Positions 26,691 to 35,330 of a stretch of 64,000 nt of DNA are shown here, one piece after another (the first letter of the stretch is position 1; each line of letters opens with the position of its first letter). Both the position numbers and the translations under genes were made by a program. The stretch is from Bacillota bacterium. GTDB lineage: Bacteria; Bacillota; Clostridia; Oscillospirales; CAG-382. The stretch covers positions 1 to 64,000 of the forward strand of contig JAKPGJ010000006.1 in NCBI GenBank assembly GCA_029550965.1. Reading direction: 5' to 3'. Below the pieces are notes generated by a model. It did not search any database. It was not told the origin of the DNA and was given only the letters and a program-made list of their open reading frames with translations.

Positions 26691-28175
26691 TTACTGGAAT
26701 TCCTTATAGAAGTTTACGGTCTGCTCAAGCTGACTTTGTGCAGCGTCTTTCAGCGCGTCATAGGTGGATGCGAAGGAATCTCTGGGCTTGGATTCTAACG
26801 ACTGCAAAGCGACGTCGAGACCGCCCCAGGCGTAGATAATTCCGATATCGCATCCTCTGGTCGTGAAGATGAGGTCCAGCATCGCGATGGAGTCGTCGTC
26901 TCTTGTCTTCTGGTATTTCAGCGCTACTTCATAGTATGCGGGATATACATAGTTTCTGCTCTCTGCAGCGAGCGACTCAAGAATGATTCCGGTAAACTCG
27001 AGTTCCTCACCGTCGACCGTACTCGGAATCGCAAAGCAGGTGCTGACCCACGGATTGATCAAGCTGTGGTAGGATTCCTGTTCTTCGTTAAACAGCGGAA
27101 CCGGAACAATTCCAAAATCGTCTTCCATTTCAACGAGCGAGTCGGTTGAATTGATATTGGCTGAGAAGAACAGGCAGCGGCCCTCCAGGAAGGGCTTGAT
27201 TGTCAGCGATACGGGCCATTGCGCTTCGTTGAAATAATCGTTCGCGTTCAGGTAGTGTTCGTCGTCATGTACAAGGTCAAGCATTTTATCAATAACTCTG
27301 ACGGAACGTTCGTTGTACATCGTCAGCATAGGATAGCCGTCCGAACCGATCTTGGCGATTCTTTCGCCCGAACCATAGAAAAGCGCCCACATATCGTCAA
27401 GCTGTCCGGACCAGCCCATGCTGTCTCTGTATGTAATTCTGCCGTCGCCGTCCAGATCCTGGCCGATGGTTTTTGCCATCGTGAACACTTTGTCCATTGT
27501 CCACTTATGATTCTTGACAAGCTCGTAAGGATCATCAAGGTTGTGGTCTTTTATCAGCTGCTTGTTGAACATCAGCGCCGCCGTAGCGCCTTTGTTGATA
27601 ACGCCGATGTCGCCGACTGTGAAATACAGCTTGTTGTTGATCGTAAGCTCTTTGTTAAACGCCTGGTCCCACCACGGTTTGCTCATATCTAAGTAGGGAA
27701 CCGTGAACAGGTCGTGCAGATAACCGCCTGCGGCAAGCGTCGCGCCGTCGTAAATGCAGGGAACCACAACCTGGAAATCGTTGGTGCCGGCCGCGGCGTT
27801 CCGTCTGATGGTTTCGGCAAACTCGCCGTTCTTGCGTTTTAAATCGTAAACATAGATTTCTTTAATTTCTACGTTGAATCTTTCTTCTACAACCTGGTTT
27901 CTTCTTTGAATCGCATCGTTAACGACGGTGGACATTCTTTCTGTATTTTCGTTGTAAACGATTTCAGACTCATGCGTCGGGTTAACGCCGCAGGTTAAAA
28001 AGGTGAGTGTTCTTCCGCCGAAGTTCACAATCGGCACATCCGCAACGTGCAGTCCGTTCCCTTCCGAGGAAGCGGTTGCGGATACGTCTTTGCCGGCGGT
28101 CTCTTCACCGCAAGCGGCGAGAAACACGGAGCCAAGCATCAATAGCCCTAAAGCTATACAAAGCGCTTTTTTCAT
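26691..28175 (-). CDS. Extracellular solute-binding lipoprotein (paralogue)
   Basis: A second lipoprotein of the same family as the gene at 24925. The lipobox is LAAC (Cys ~22). Shared landmarks are KPWWDQAFNKELTINNKLYF, VGDIGV, MFNKQLIKDHNL, WTMDKVFTMAK and the GSGERI..MLTMYNERS stretch; sequence identity between the two is moderate. 494 aa. It contains DLDGDGRITYRDS, an EF-hand-like calcium loop within the binding domain. It is transcribed alone from its own promoter toward the paralogue. No transport partner is nearby, so it must share a permease encoded elsewhere or act as a free binding protein. Confidence 0.85.
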   Translation of the reverse strand: MKKALCIALGLLMLGSVFLAACGEETAGKDVSATASSEGNGLHVADVPIVNFGGRTLTFLTCGVNPTHESEIVYNENTERMSTVVNDAIQRRNQVVEERFNVEIKEIYVYDLKRKNGEFAETIRRNAAAGTNDFQVVVPCIYDGATLAAGGYLHDLFTVPYLDMSKPWWDQAFNKELTINNKLYFTVGDIGVINKGATAALMFNKQLIKDHNLDDPYELVKNHKWTMDKVFTMAKTIGQDLDGDGRITYRDSMGWSGQLDDMWALFYGSGERIAKIGSDGYPMLTMYNERSVRVIDKMLDLVHDDEHYLNANDYFNEAQWPVSLTIKPFLEGRCLFFSANINSTDSLVEMEDDFGIVPVPLFNEEQESYHSLINPWVSTCFAIPSTVDGEELEFTGIILESLAAESRNYVYPAYYEVALKYQKTRDDDSIAMLDLIFTTRGCDIGIIYAWGGLDVALQSLESKPRDSFASTYDALKDAAQSQLEQTVNFYKEFQ

Positions 28176-28206
28176 AGTAACCTCCTATATTCATATGCTT
28201 GACATC

Positions 28207-28235
28207 AATATACCATTTACTTATCAGAAAAGCAA
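28207..28235 (-). promoter_or_regulatory. Promoter of second solute-binding gene
   Basis: Minus-strand TTGCTT, 17 bases, TATATT. TAGGAGG precedes the start codon downstream. Confidence 0.6.
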
Positions 28236-28285
28236 GTAGTTGTTCACATCTATCAACATTTCGGATAAGAATATTTAATTAAATA

Positions 28286-28314
28286 TTGCAAAAATTTACT
28301 TTATATGTTATTCT
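28286..28314 (+). promoter_or_regulatory. Promoter of the E2-like acyltransferase gene
   Basis: TTGCAA, 17 bases, TATTCT, ending about 18 bases before the start codon. The short distance makes it less certain. Confidence 0.45.
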
Positions 28315-28332
28315 ATTCCCGTTAAGGATGTG

Positions 28333-29202
28333 ATGGCTTTGGGAAAAAAGATTAATCCCAATAAAGAAGGCAGAAGAATCAAAACATTGCCGCCGATCAG
28401 CAAAGTTGCGCCTTATATTATGAAAACAAGGCAGGACGCTTCCAACCGATTGTCCGATACGCTCGATATTGAGAAGGCCGACGAGTTTATCTTCAAGAAG
28501 CGTCAGCAGGGGCTGAAAGGCTTCGGCATGCTTCACCTGTTCATCGCCGCGTACGTAAGGCTGGTTTCGCAGCGTCCGGCAATCAACCGCTTTATCAGGG
28601 GTCAGAAAATCTATGCGCGCAACTGCATTGAGGTAATGCTGACAATAAAAAAGGAAATGAAGCTCGAAGCGCCCGATACCTGCTTAAAGCTCATTTTCCC
28701 GCCCGACGCGACTGCCGACGATGTGTACTGGATTATTCAGGACGCGGTGGAAAAGAGCAGGGCCGCCGAGAGCGATTTTGACGATACGGCAAAGATACTC
28801 AACTACATACCCGGTTTGTTGTTAAAGTTTACCGTCTGGCTGTTAAAGCTGATGGATTATTTCGGGCTGATTCCCAGAAAGCTCACGAAACTGAGCCCCT
28901 TCCACGGCAGTTTTGCGATCACGTCGATGGGTTCGCTCGGCATTCCGCCGATTTCGCATCATCTGTATGATTTCGGAAACATTCCGATATTCTGCGCTTT
29001 CGGCGCGAAATATACGAAGTACGAGATCGGGCCGGACGGAACCGTCAAGCAGCGCAAGTATGTCGATTATAATATCAATACCGACGAGCGTATCTGCGAC
29101 GGTCATTATTTTGCTTCTGCCCTTAAGCTCTTTAAATCGATACTGAAAAATCCGGAAGTTCTGGATAAACCGCCGGAGAAAGTTTACGAGGATATTCCAT
29201 AA
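28333..29202 (+). CDS. Stand-alone E2-type acyltransferase-like protein
   Basis: The sequence resembles the catalytic domain of 2-oxoacid dehydrogenase E2 subunits (chloramphenicol acetyltransferase fold), without any lipoyl or subunit-binding domain. The fold landmarks are LHLFIAAYVRLVSQRPAINRFI near the start, SFAITSMGSLGIPPISHHLYDFGN in the middle and DERICDGHYFASAL at the end. In true E2/CAT enzymes the last motif is HxxxDG or DHRxxDG; here the catalytic histidine position is Glu. The role is therefore uncertain. The track starts at GTG 28330; the next codon ATG 28333 has AAGG at a better distance. 289 aa, monocistronic. Confidence 0.75.
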   Translation: MALGKKINPNKEGRRIKTLPPISKVAPYIMKTRQDASNRLSDTLDIEKADEFIFKKRQQGLKGFGMLHLFIAAYVRLVSQRPAINRFIRGQKIYARNCIEVMLTIKKEMKLEAPDTCLKLIFPPDATADDVYWIIQDAVEKSRAAESDFDDTAKILNYIPGLLLKFTVWLLKLMDYFGLIPRKLTKLSPFHGSFAITSMGSLGIPPISHHLYDFGNIPIFCAFGAKYTKYEIGPDGTVKQRKYVDYNINTDERICDGHYFASALKLFKSILKNPEVLDKPPEKVYEDIP

Positions 29203-29205
29203 ATA

Positions 29206-29237
29206 ACAATTCCGGTGCCGCGCGGCACCGGAATTGT
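29206..29237. repeat. 32-base perfect palindrome after the E2-like gene
   Basis: A 15-base arm ACAATTCCGGTGCCG, two central bases and the exact reverse complement, starting four bases after the stop. It would form a very strong hairpin. No T run follows directly on the plus strand; the minus side has TTATTTAT. It probably acts as a terminator or 3'-end RNA stabiliser. Confidence 0.65.
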
Positions 29238-29332
29238 AACTCTGCCACTCCCTTTATTTTAATACGGGGATTTTTTTGTAACCAGATTTGGAAATAAAGC
29301 AGAACGATACAGGAAAGCGCAAGGAATACAGC

Positions 29333-30715
29333 ATGAGTACGGAAAAATTATGGGCGGGACGCTTTAAAAAGCGTCTTGACGATAAAGCAAACGATTTTAA
29401 TACCTCGCTGCCGTTTGACATGCGCATGTACCGGCAGGACATCGAAGGCTCGATCGCGCACGCGAAAATGCTTGCCCTGCAGGGCATCATTACGGTCGAG
29501 GACGGAGAGGCGATTGTAAAAGGGTTAACAGGCATTCTGGAGGACATCGAGCGCGGCAGGCTTTCGATCGAGGGCGAATACGAGGACATCCATTCCTTTG
29601 TGGAGGGGAAACTGACCGAACGCATCGGCGACGCGGGTAAACGGCTTCATACCGCGCGGAGCAGGAACGACCAGGTCGCGCTGGATATTCGGCTGTATCT
29701 GCGGAACGAATGCGACAAAATCGAGGGTTTGCTAAAAGACCTGATTTTGACGGTTGCGGAGCTTGCCGAAAAGCACGCCGATACCGTGATGTGCGGCTAT
29801 ACGCATTTGCAGCGCGCCCAGCCGATTACCTTCGGGCAGCATCTGCTCGCGTATGCGTTTATGTTTTTGCGCGACCTCGACAGGTTGCGCGACTGCAGAA
29901 AGCGCATGAATATCTCGCCGCTCGGCTCCTGCGCGCTCGCGGGCACCGGATTCCCGATCGACAGACTGAAAGTTGCGGAACTGCTCGGGATGGACGGGAT
30001 TTGCGAGAACAGCCTGGACGGCGTTTCGGACCGCGATTTCGCCGCGGAACTGGCTTTTGTCCTTTCGCTGACGATGACGCACCTCTCCCGTTTTTCCGAG
30101 GAAATTATCCTTTGGTGCTCGTGGGAATTTAAATTTATCGAGCTGGACGACAGTTTCTCGACCGGTTCGTCGATTATGCCGCAGAAGAAGAACGCGGACA
30201 TCGCCGAGCTTGTCCGGGGAAAGACTGGCAGGGCTTACGGCAATCTGATTGCGCTGCTGACGGTTTTAAAAGGGCTTCCGCTTGCATATAACAAGGATAT
30301 GCAGGAGGATAAGGAAGCGATTTTCGACAGCGTGGATACGGTCAAGAACGCGCTCGCGGTGTTCGCGCCCATGCTCAAAACGATGAAGGTCAACAAGGAG
30401 AACATGCGCAAGGCGGCCGCGGAAGGCTTCATCAACGCGACCGACGGCGCCGATTATCTGACCGCGAAGGGCATTCCGTTCAGAACCGCGTATAAAATCA
30501 TGGGCGAGATTGTCGCTTACTGCATCGAAAACGGCAAAACCCTCGAAACGCTGTCCCTTGCGGAGTACCGGAAATTCTCCGACGCGTTTGAAGCGGACGT
30601 TTATCAAGCGATAGACCTTGATCAATGCGTCGCCAAGCGCAATTCAAGAGGCGGAACCGGCAGAGAATCGGTGAACCGGCAGATCGAAATTGTAAAAAAA
30701 GCATTGCAGCAGTAA
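29333..30715 (+). CDS. argH: Argininosuccinate lyase
   Basis: Cleaves argininosuccinate to arginine and fumarate, the last step of arginine synthesis. The opening KLWAGRFKK, TARSRNDQVALDIRLYLR, GYTHLQRAQPITFGQHLLAY and the fumarase-superfamily signature GSSIMPQKKNAD are complete. The track start is 15 residues too long; ATG 29333 (MSTEKLWAG) has AAGGA eight bases before it, giving 460 aa. argG is usually next to argH but is not in this window. Confidence 0.96.
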   Translation: MSTEKLWAGRFKKRLDDKANDFNTSLPFDMRMYRQDIEGSIAHAKMLALQGIITVEDGEAIVKGLTGILEDIERGRLSIEGEYEDIHSFVEGKLTERIGDAGKRLHTARSRNDQVALDIRLYLRNECDKIEGLLKDLILTVAELAEKHADTVMCGYTHLQRAQPITFGQHLLAYAFMFLRDLDRLRDCRKRMNISPLGSCALAGTGFPIDRLKVAELLGMDGICENSLDGVSDRDFAAELAFVLSLTMTHLSRFSEEIILWCSWEFKFIELDDSFSTGSSIMPQKKNADIAELVRGKTGRAYGNLIALLTVLKGLPLAYNKDMQEDKEAIFDSVDTVKNALAVFAPMLKTMKVNKENMRKAAAEGFINATDGADYLTAKGIPFRTAYKIMGEIVAYCIENGKTLETLSLAEYRKFSDAFEADVYQAIDLDQCVAKRNSRGGTGRESVNRQIEIVKKALQQ

Positions 30716-30850
30716 CATATAAAAATGGAAGCGGCAGTGAAGGCTGTACGATGATTGCCGACTTCTTTTTCAGTGGAGTTTGTTTGCAGCCGACATCTTA
30801 GTGCTTTCATCCCGGGAATCTGCATAACTATTGAGAAAGAAGGTACTTTT

Positions 30851-32209
30851 TTGAAAAACAGCTTTTTACTCATGTCCAAAACCGCTGTAAAACTTTATAC
30901 CTGCGTAAAGGCGCTGCCTATTTACGACTACCACTGCCATTTATCGGCGGAGGAAATTTGCAAAGACGAGCCGTTTGAAAACATCGGAAAGCTCTGGCTG
31001 GAGCACGACCACTACAAATGGCGGCTGATGCGTTCCTTTGGCATCGACGAGGAAAGGATAACCGGCGGCGCCGACTGGCGCGAGAAGTTTTTGGCGTTCT
31101 CGCAGGCGATTGCGTATGCGGCGGGCAATCCGCTATACCACTGGACCGCCATGGAACTGAGCGCTTATTTTGGGATAGACCTTCCGCTCAATCCCGAAAA
31201 CGCCGAACTGATCTGGAACACCGCGAATTCGATTATCAAAGCGCGCAAGCTCTCGCCGAAAAAACTAATCCGCCAGTCCAACGTAAAATACATCGCCACG
31301 ACCAACGACGTTACCGATTCGCTCGAATTTCACACGACGCTGCGCTATGACGATTATGTCGTGACCGTCGCGCCCGCCTTTCGGACGGACAGGCTGCTGC
31401 TGATAACGGAAAAGGAGTATCCCGCCTACATAATAAAGCTGTCGGCGCTGACGGAGATGGAAATTAAAGACTTGAGTTCGCTGCAGGCGGCGGTGGCGAA
31501 ACGGCTTGATTTCTTTAAGCGGCTAAACTGCCGTTTTTCGGACGTCGGCATACCGTATTTTCCCGACAGCGTCGCGGATTTTAAAGAAGCAGACCGGATA
31601 TTCCGCGCGGCTTTGGAAAGGAAAGAGATTACCGAGCGGGAGTTTCTTGCGTTCCTCGGGTATATGTTTGTGTTCTTAGGCAACCTGTACCGGGAGAACA
31701 ATATCGTCATGCAGTGGCATCTTGCCGCCGCGCGAAACGTAAACAGCCGGCTTTTCGCGGAAAAAGGCGCCGACAGCGGCGGCGACTGCATCGGAGAGCC
31801 GATTCCGACGCGGGATGTCCTCAGAATCTTGGACGCCATCAACAACTGCGGCGGGCTGCCGAAAACCATACTGTATTCGCTTCATCCCGCCATGCTGGAG
31901 CCGCTGGCGGTGGCGGCAGGCTGTTTTGAGAATGTGTTCATAGGACCGGCGTGGTGGTTCAATGACCACGTCCTCGGCATTACGCAGACGCTGGAAACGG
32001 TTGCGCACAGCGGACTGATCGCCGCGTTTCCCGGCATGGTGACCGACAGCCGCAGCTTTCTTTCCTATGTCCGGCACGACTATTTCCGGCGCATTTTATG
32101 CTCTCTTGTTGGCAACTGGGTGGAAAGCGGCGAGTTCTGCGGCGACGCCGAGCAGCTGTGTGTAAAAATCTGCTGTGGCAACGCAAGAGAATTGATTGAG
32201 GGGACATAA
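30851..32209 (+). CDS. uxaC: Uronate (glucuronate/galacturonate) isomerase
   Basis: Interconverts glucuronate or galacturonate with the corresponding ketoacids at the start of hexuronate catabolism. The N-terminal FLLMSKTAVKLY and metal motif IYDYHCHLSAEEI are characteristic, followed by IATTNDVTDSLEFH, VAPAFRTDRLL and a late TDSRSFLSYVRHDYFRR. The track start lies 32 residues too early. A TTG at 30851 with GAAGG seven bases upstream gives the usual N-terminus and 452 aa. It leads a three-gene sugar operon with an isomerase/epimerase and a Gfo/Idh oxidoreductase. The rest of the uronate pathway (uxuA/B, kdgK) is not in the window. Confidence 0.93.
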   Translation: MKNSFLLMSKTAVKLYTCVKALPIYDYHCHLSAEEICKDEPFENIGKLWLEHDHYKWRLMRSFGIDEERITGGADWREKFLAFSQAIAYAAGNPLYHWTAMELSAYFGIDLPLNPENAELIWNTANSIIKARKLSPKKLIRQSNVKYIATTNDVTDSLEFHTTLRYDDYVVTVAPAFRTDRLLLITEKEYPAYIIKLSALTEMEIKDLSSLQAAVAKRLDFFKRLNCRFSDVGIPYFPDSVADFKEADRIFRAALERKEITEREFLAFLGYMFVFLGNLYRENNIVMQWHLAAARNVNSRLFAEKGADSGGDCIGEPIPTRDVLRILDAINNCGGLPKTILYSLHPAMLEPLAVAAGCFENVFIGPAWWFNDHVLGITQTLETVAHSGLIAAFPGMVTDSRSFLSYVRHDYFRRILCSLVGNWVESGEFCGDAEQLCVKICCGNARELIEGT

Positions 32210-32213
32210 GGTT

Positions 32214-32972
32214 ATGGTTTTGGGCGCGCAGTTGTACACGCTACGAGAATATGCCAAAACGCCGGAAACGCTGGCCGATACGCTTGCGCGCGTGGCGGAG
32301 ATCGGCTATCCATCCGTACAGGTTTCCGGAACCTGCGCCTACGAGGCGGAATGGCTGGACGAACAGTTAAAAAAGAACGGGCTTGTGTGCGCCGCAACCC
32401 ACTTCAGTCCCGAAAAGATCAGAGAAACCCCCGAAGAAACGGCGGCGTTTCACAACCGGTTCGGCTGCAAAAACATCGGCATCGGCAGCATGCCCGGCGG
32501 ACTGAACGGCGATGACGACTATAACCGCTTTGTCCGCGAGTTTAAACCGGCGGCACAAAGAATCGCCGCGCTGGGCAGCCGTTTTCTGTACCACAATCAT
32601 TATCACGAGTTTGTCAGAAGCGCAGACGGAAAGTTATACATCGAGAAAATGGCGGCGGATTTTTCGCCGACGGAACTGGGCTTTATATTAGACACCTACT
32701 GGGTGCAGTACGCCGGCGGAGACCCGGCGCGCTGGATTCGGAAACTGTCCGGCAGGGTAAAATGCGTTCACCTAAAGGATATGGCGTATGAAAACGGACA
32801 AAGAATGGCGCCGGTCGGTTCGGGCAACATGAATTTCGAAGCGATTATCGCCGCCTGCGCCGACGCCGGAAGCGAGTTTTTGCTGGTCGAACAGGACGAA
32901 TGCTACGGCGAAAATCCGTTTGCTTGCTTAAAGAAGAGTTATTTGTATCTAAAATCGCTTGGACTTGATTGA
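32214..32972 (+). CDS. Sugar phosphate isomerase/epimerase (TIM barrel)
   Basis: A xylose-isomerase-like TIM-barrel protein (AP endonuclease 2 superfamily). Landmarks are GAQLYTLREY, VCAATHFSPE, the metal-binding YHNHYHEF, LGFILDTYWVQYAG, CVHLKDM and the late LLVEQDEC. The metal ligands appear complete, so it should be active; the substrate cannot be read from sequence. The track begins at TTG 32196 inside uxaC. ATG 32214 follows GAGGGG at about ten bases. Its position between uxaC and a Gfo/Idh oxidoreductase suggests a sugar or inositol-type catabolic step. Confidence 0.86.
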   Translation: MVLGAQLYTLREYAKTPETLADTLARVAEIGYPSVQVSGTCAYEAEWLDEQLKKNGLVCAATHFSPEKIRETPEETAAFHNRFGCKNIGIGSMPGGLNGDDDYNRFVREFKPAAQRIAALGSRFLYHNHYHEFVRSADGKLYIEKMAADFSPTELGFILDTYWVQYAGGDPARWIRKLSGRVKCVHLKDMAYENGQRMAPVGSGNMNFEAIIAACADAGSEFLLVEQDECYGENPFACLKKSYLYLKSLGLD

Positions 32973-32998
32973 CTCCCGGTATGGGGAAAGGGGATAAC

Positions 32999-34099
32999 AT
33001 GAGAAAAGTAAGGCTCGGCGTCATAGGAGCGGGCTATATTGGAAAAACACACATAAACAATATTTTAAGCGGCTGCTGTCCGGAAATCGAGGTCACGGCG
33101 GTCGCCGACGCGATGGACGGCAACCTGAAATGGGCAAAGGAGAAAATCGGCTCGTCGGTCGCGGTATTTAAAAACGAAGACGAATTTTTCGACAGCGGCT
33201 GTATGGACGCGGTGCTTGTCGCCGTGCCGCATTACGATCATCCGAGACTGGCGATCGAAGCCTTCCGCAGAGGGCTACACGTGATGATCGAGAAACCGGC
33301 GGGCGTTTACACCAAACAGGTGCGCGAAATGAACGAGGCTTCCAAAAAAGCCGGCGTGAAGTTCGGAATCATGTACAATCAGCGCACCGACAAGGTTTTT
33401 CGCAGAATGCGCGAGATTGTAAAAAGCGGTTCGTTCGGTCAAATCCGGCGCACGAACTGGATCGCGACGGAATGGTACCGCCCGCAGGCCTATTATAACT
33501 CCGCGGCGTGGAGAGGCACCTGGAAGGGCGAAGGCGGCGGCGTTCTTTTGAACCAGTGTCCGCACAATCTGGATATCTGGCAGTGGATATGCGGGATGCC
33601 GGTACTGGTCGAGGCGCACATGAAATTCGGAAAGTGGCACGATATTGAGGTTGAGGACGACGTAACCGCTTACGTTGAGTTTGAAAACGGCGCGACCGGC
33701 GTTTTTGTGACCTCTACGGGCGATACGCCGGGCACGAACCGGTTTGAGATCACGCTCGACAAGGGCAAGCTGGTCGCCGAAAACGGCGTGCTGACGATCT
33801 GGGAAAACGAGGTCTGCGAGCAGGAGTTTTCCAGAACGAACACCGAACATTTCGGAAAACCGAAATGCACGACCCAGGAAGTAAGAAGCGACGGCGCGCT
33901 GGGGCACGCGGAAGTGCTAAACGCGTTTGCCGGCGCCATCCTGCGCGGCGAACCGCTGATCGCGGAGGGCGTGGAAGGCATCAACGGGCTGACCCTTTCA
34001 AACGCAATGTACCTTTCGGCATGGCTGAAAAAAGAGGTTTCGATTCCTTTCGACGAGGAATTGTTCTATTCTTTATTGTTAAAAGCATCCGATAAATAG
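32999..34099 (+). CDS. Gfo/Idh/MocA-family oxidoreductase
   Basis: A two-domain NAD(P)-dependent sugar dehydrogenase. The Rossmann motif is GVIGAGYIGKTHINN, the EKP motif (HVMIEKPAG) carries the catalytic lysine, and the substrate domain contains WRGTWKGEGGGVLLNQCPHNLD with the catalytic His. 366 aa from ATG 32999, which follows GGGG and has a better N-terminus than the track start. It is the third gene of the uxaC operon. The substrate is unknown; a sugar acid or polyol is likely from context. Confidence 0.91.
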   Translation: MRKVRLGVIGAGYIGKTHINNILSGCCPEIEVTAVADAMDGNLKWAKEKIGSSVAVFKNEDEFFDSGCMDAVLVAVPHYDHPRLAIEAFRRGLHVMIEKPAGVYTKQVREMNEASKKAGVKFGIMYNQRTDKVFRRMREIVKSGSFGQIRRTNWIATEWYRPQAYYNSAAWRGTWKGEGGGVLLNQCPHNLDIWQWICGMPVLVEAHMKFGKWHDIEVEDDVTAYVEFENGATGVFVTSTGDTPGTNRFEITLDKGKLVAENGVLTIWENEVCEQEFSRTNTEHFGKPKCTTQEVRSDGALGHAEVLNAFAGAILRGEPLIAEGVEGINGLTLSNAMYLSAWLKKEVSIPFDEELFYSLLLKASDK

Positions 34100-34188
34100 T
34101 ATAATAGACTGTGAACATATTTCTCTATAATTAAAAAATGTCGAACGATACAAAAATACGGGATATTAAAGATAATTCATATTTAATA

Positions 34189-34217
34189 TTGATTTTTGTA
34201 ATTGGATGTGCTATAAT
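34189..34217 (+). promoter_or_regulatory. Promoter of the LamG-like protein pair
   Basis: TTGATT, 17 bases, TATAAT, then AAAGGAGGT before the first gene's ATG. Confidence 0.75.
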
Positions 34218-34244
34218 CTCTTTATCAAAATAAAGGAGGTTCAT

Positions 34245-35282
34245 ATGAAACGGCGCATTCTGAAATATGCGGCTTTGTTCGCAGTAATCTCTCTCCTAAC
34301 GGCAGCTTGCTTATCGGTTCCCGCGAACGCGGAAGAGTATAACTATGTAAAAGATGGTCTCGAAGCATTATATATCGGCAACAACAACACGGGCAACGGA
34401 CAGGATAAGAACGCGACCGTCTGGAAGGATTTATCCGGCAAGAACAGGGACATTACAGACGTTCCGAAGAACGGAACCAACTATTTCACCGACACCGGCT
34501 ATCATCTTGATACGATGAAGGTTTACTTCCCGGCCTCGATCAACGACATTGTGAACGGCCAGGAGTTTACTATTGAAGTCGTATTTGGCGACATCGAACC
34601 GAAGGGTTCGGACTTCTTAACCTTTGTCAACTGCGCAAACGACAACTTCTCGCTCTTTAGAAGAAATGCGGGAGACAAGATTGAGGTTAAGACCAACAAC
34701 AGTCCCGGCGAAAGACCCGAAGCGACCGGCGGTCTGGAGTATTTCAAGAACTCTACCGTAACGGTTACATATAAAGTCGGCGGCAAGTGCATTATTTACG
34801 TGGACGGCGAAAAGATCGACGAGAAACCGGTCAGCACAATCGTCAATGTCAATACCGACAACAGAATGTGGTTCGGCCATGACGAAGCGACGAGAAACCA
34901 TGCGACCGAATACCGCGCGATCCGCTTCTATTCAAAAGAACTGACTGCCGATCAGGTTAAGGCAAACTACGAGGTTGACAAGACGGTTTTAGGAAAAGCA
35001 TATACCGGCGGCGGCACAACCTCAACGCCGGCGGAATCTTCTGCCGCTTCTTCTCAGGCGGCGATCGAGTCTTCCGCGGCCGCTTCATCGGCTGCGACCG
35101 ACGTTTCTTCCAAATCCAGCGCGAGCGCGGCTGCCAGCAGCGCCGCTGCTTCCGAGGCTGCGGAGGATGACAACGAGGGCGGCAGTTCGTATTATATCTA
35201 CATTATCATAGCGGCAGTTGTGGTTCTCGCGGCGGTTGTCGTATTTGTTATCATCAACAACAAAAAAGATAAAGAGGAATAA
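34245..35282 (+). CDS. Membrane-anchored LamG-like surface protein A
   Basis: A secreted protein with a signal peptide (cleavage near PANA-EE) and a single concanavalin/LamG-like beta-sandwich (~25-245; AIRFYSKELTADQVKANYEVD near its end is typical). A Ser/Ala-rich linker of about 70 residues leads to a C-terminal membrane helix (YYIYIIIAAVVVLAAVVVF) and a charged tail (NNKKDKEE). No LPXTG-like motif is present, so it stays in the membrane. The start ATG 34245 has a near-perfect AAAGGAGGT; the track start is 13 residues too long. It is paralogous to the next gene and probably binds carbohydrate or protein at the cell surface. The ligand is unknown. Confidence 0.8.
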   Translation: MKRRILKYAALFAVISLLTAACLSVPANAEEYNYVKDGLEALYIGNNNTGNGQDKNATVWKDLSGKNRDITDVPKNGTNYFTDTGYHLDTMKVYFPASINDIVNGQEFTIEVVFGDIEPKGSDFLTFVNCANDNFSLFRRNAGDKIEVKTNNSPGERPEATGGLEYFKNSTVTVTYKVGGKCIIYVDGEKIDEKPVSTIVNVNTDNRMWFGHDEATRNHATEYRAIRFYSKELTADQVKANYEVDKTVLGKAYTGGGTTSTPAESSAASSQAAIESSAAASSAATDVSSKSSASAAASSAAASEAAEDDNEGGSSYYIYIIIAAVVVLAAVVVFVIINNKKDKEE

Positions 35283-35330
35283 TCCGCTTCGTATAAGATT
35301 ACACAATACATATAAAAAAGGAGAAAGAGT

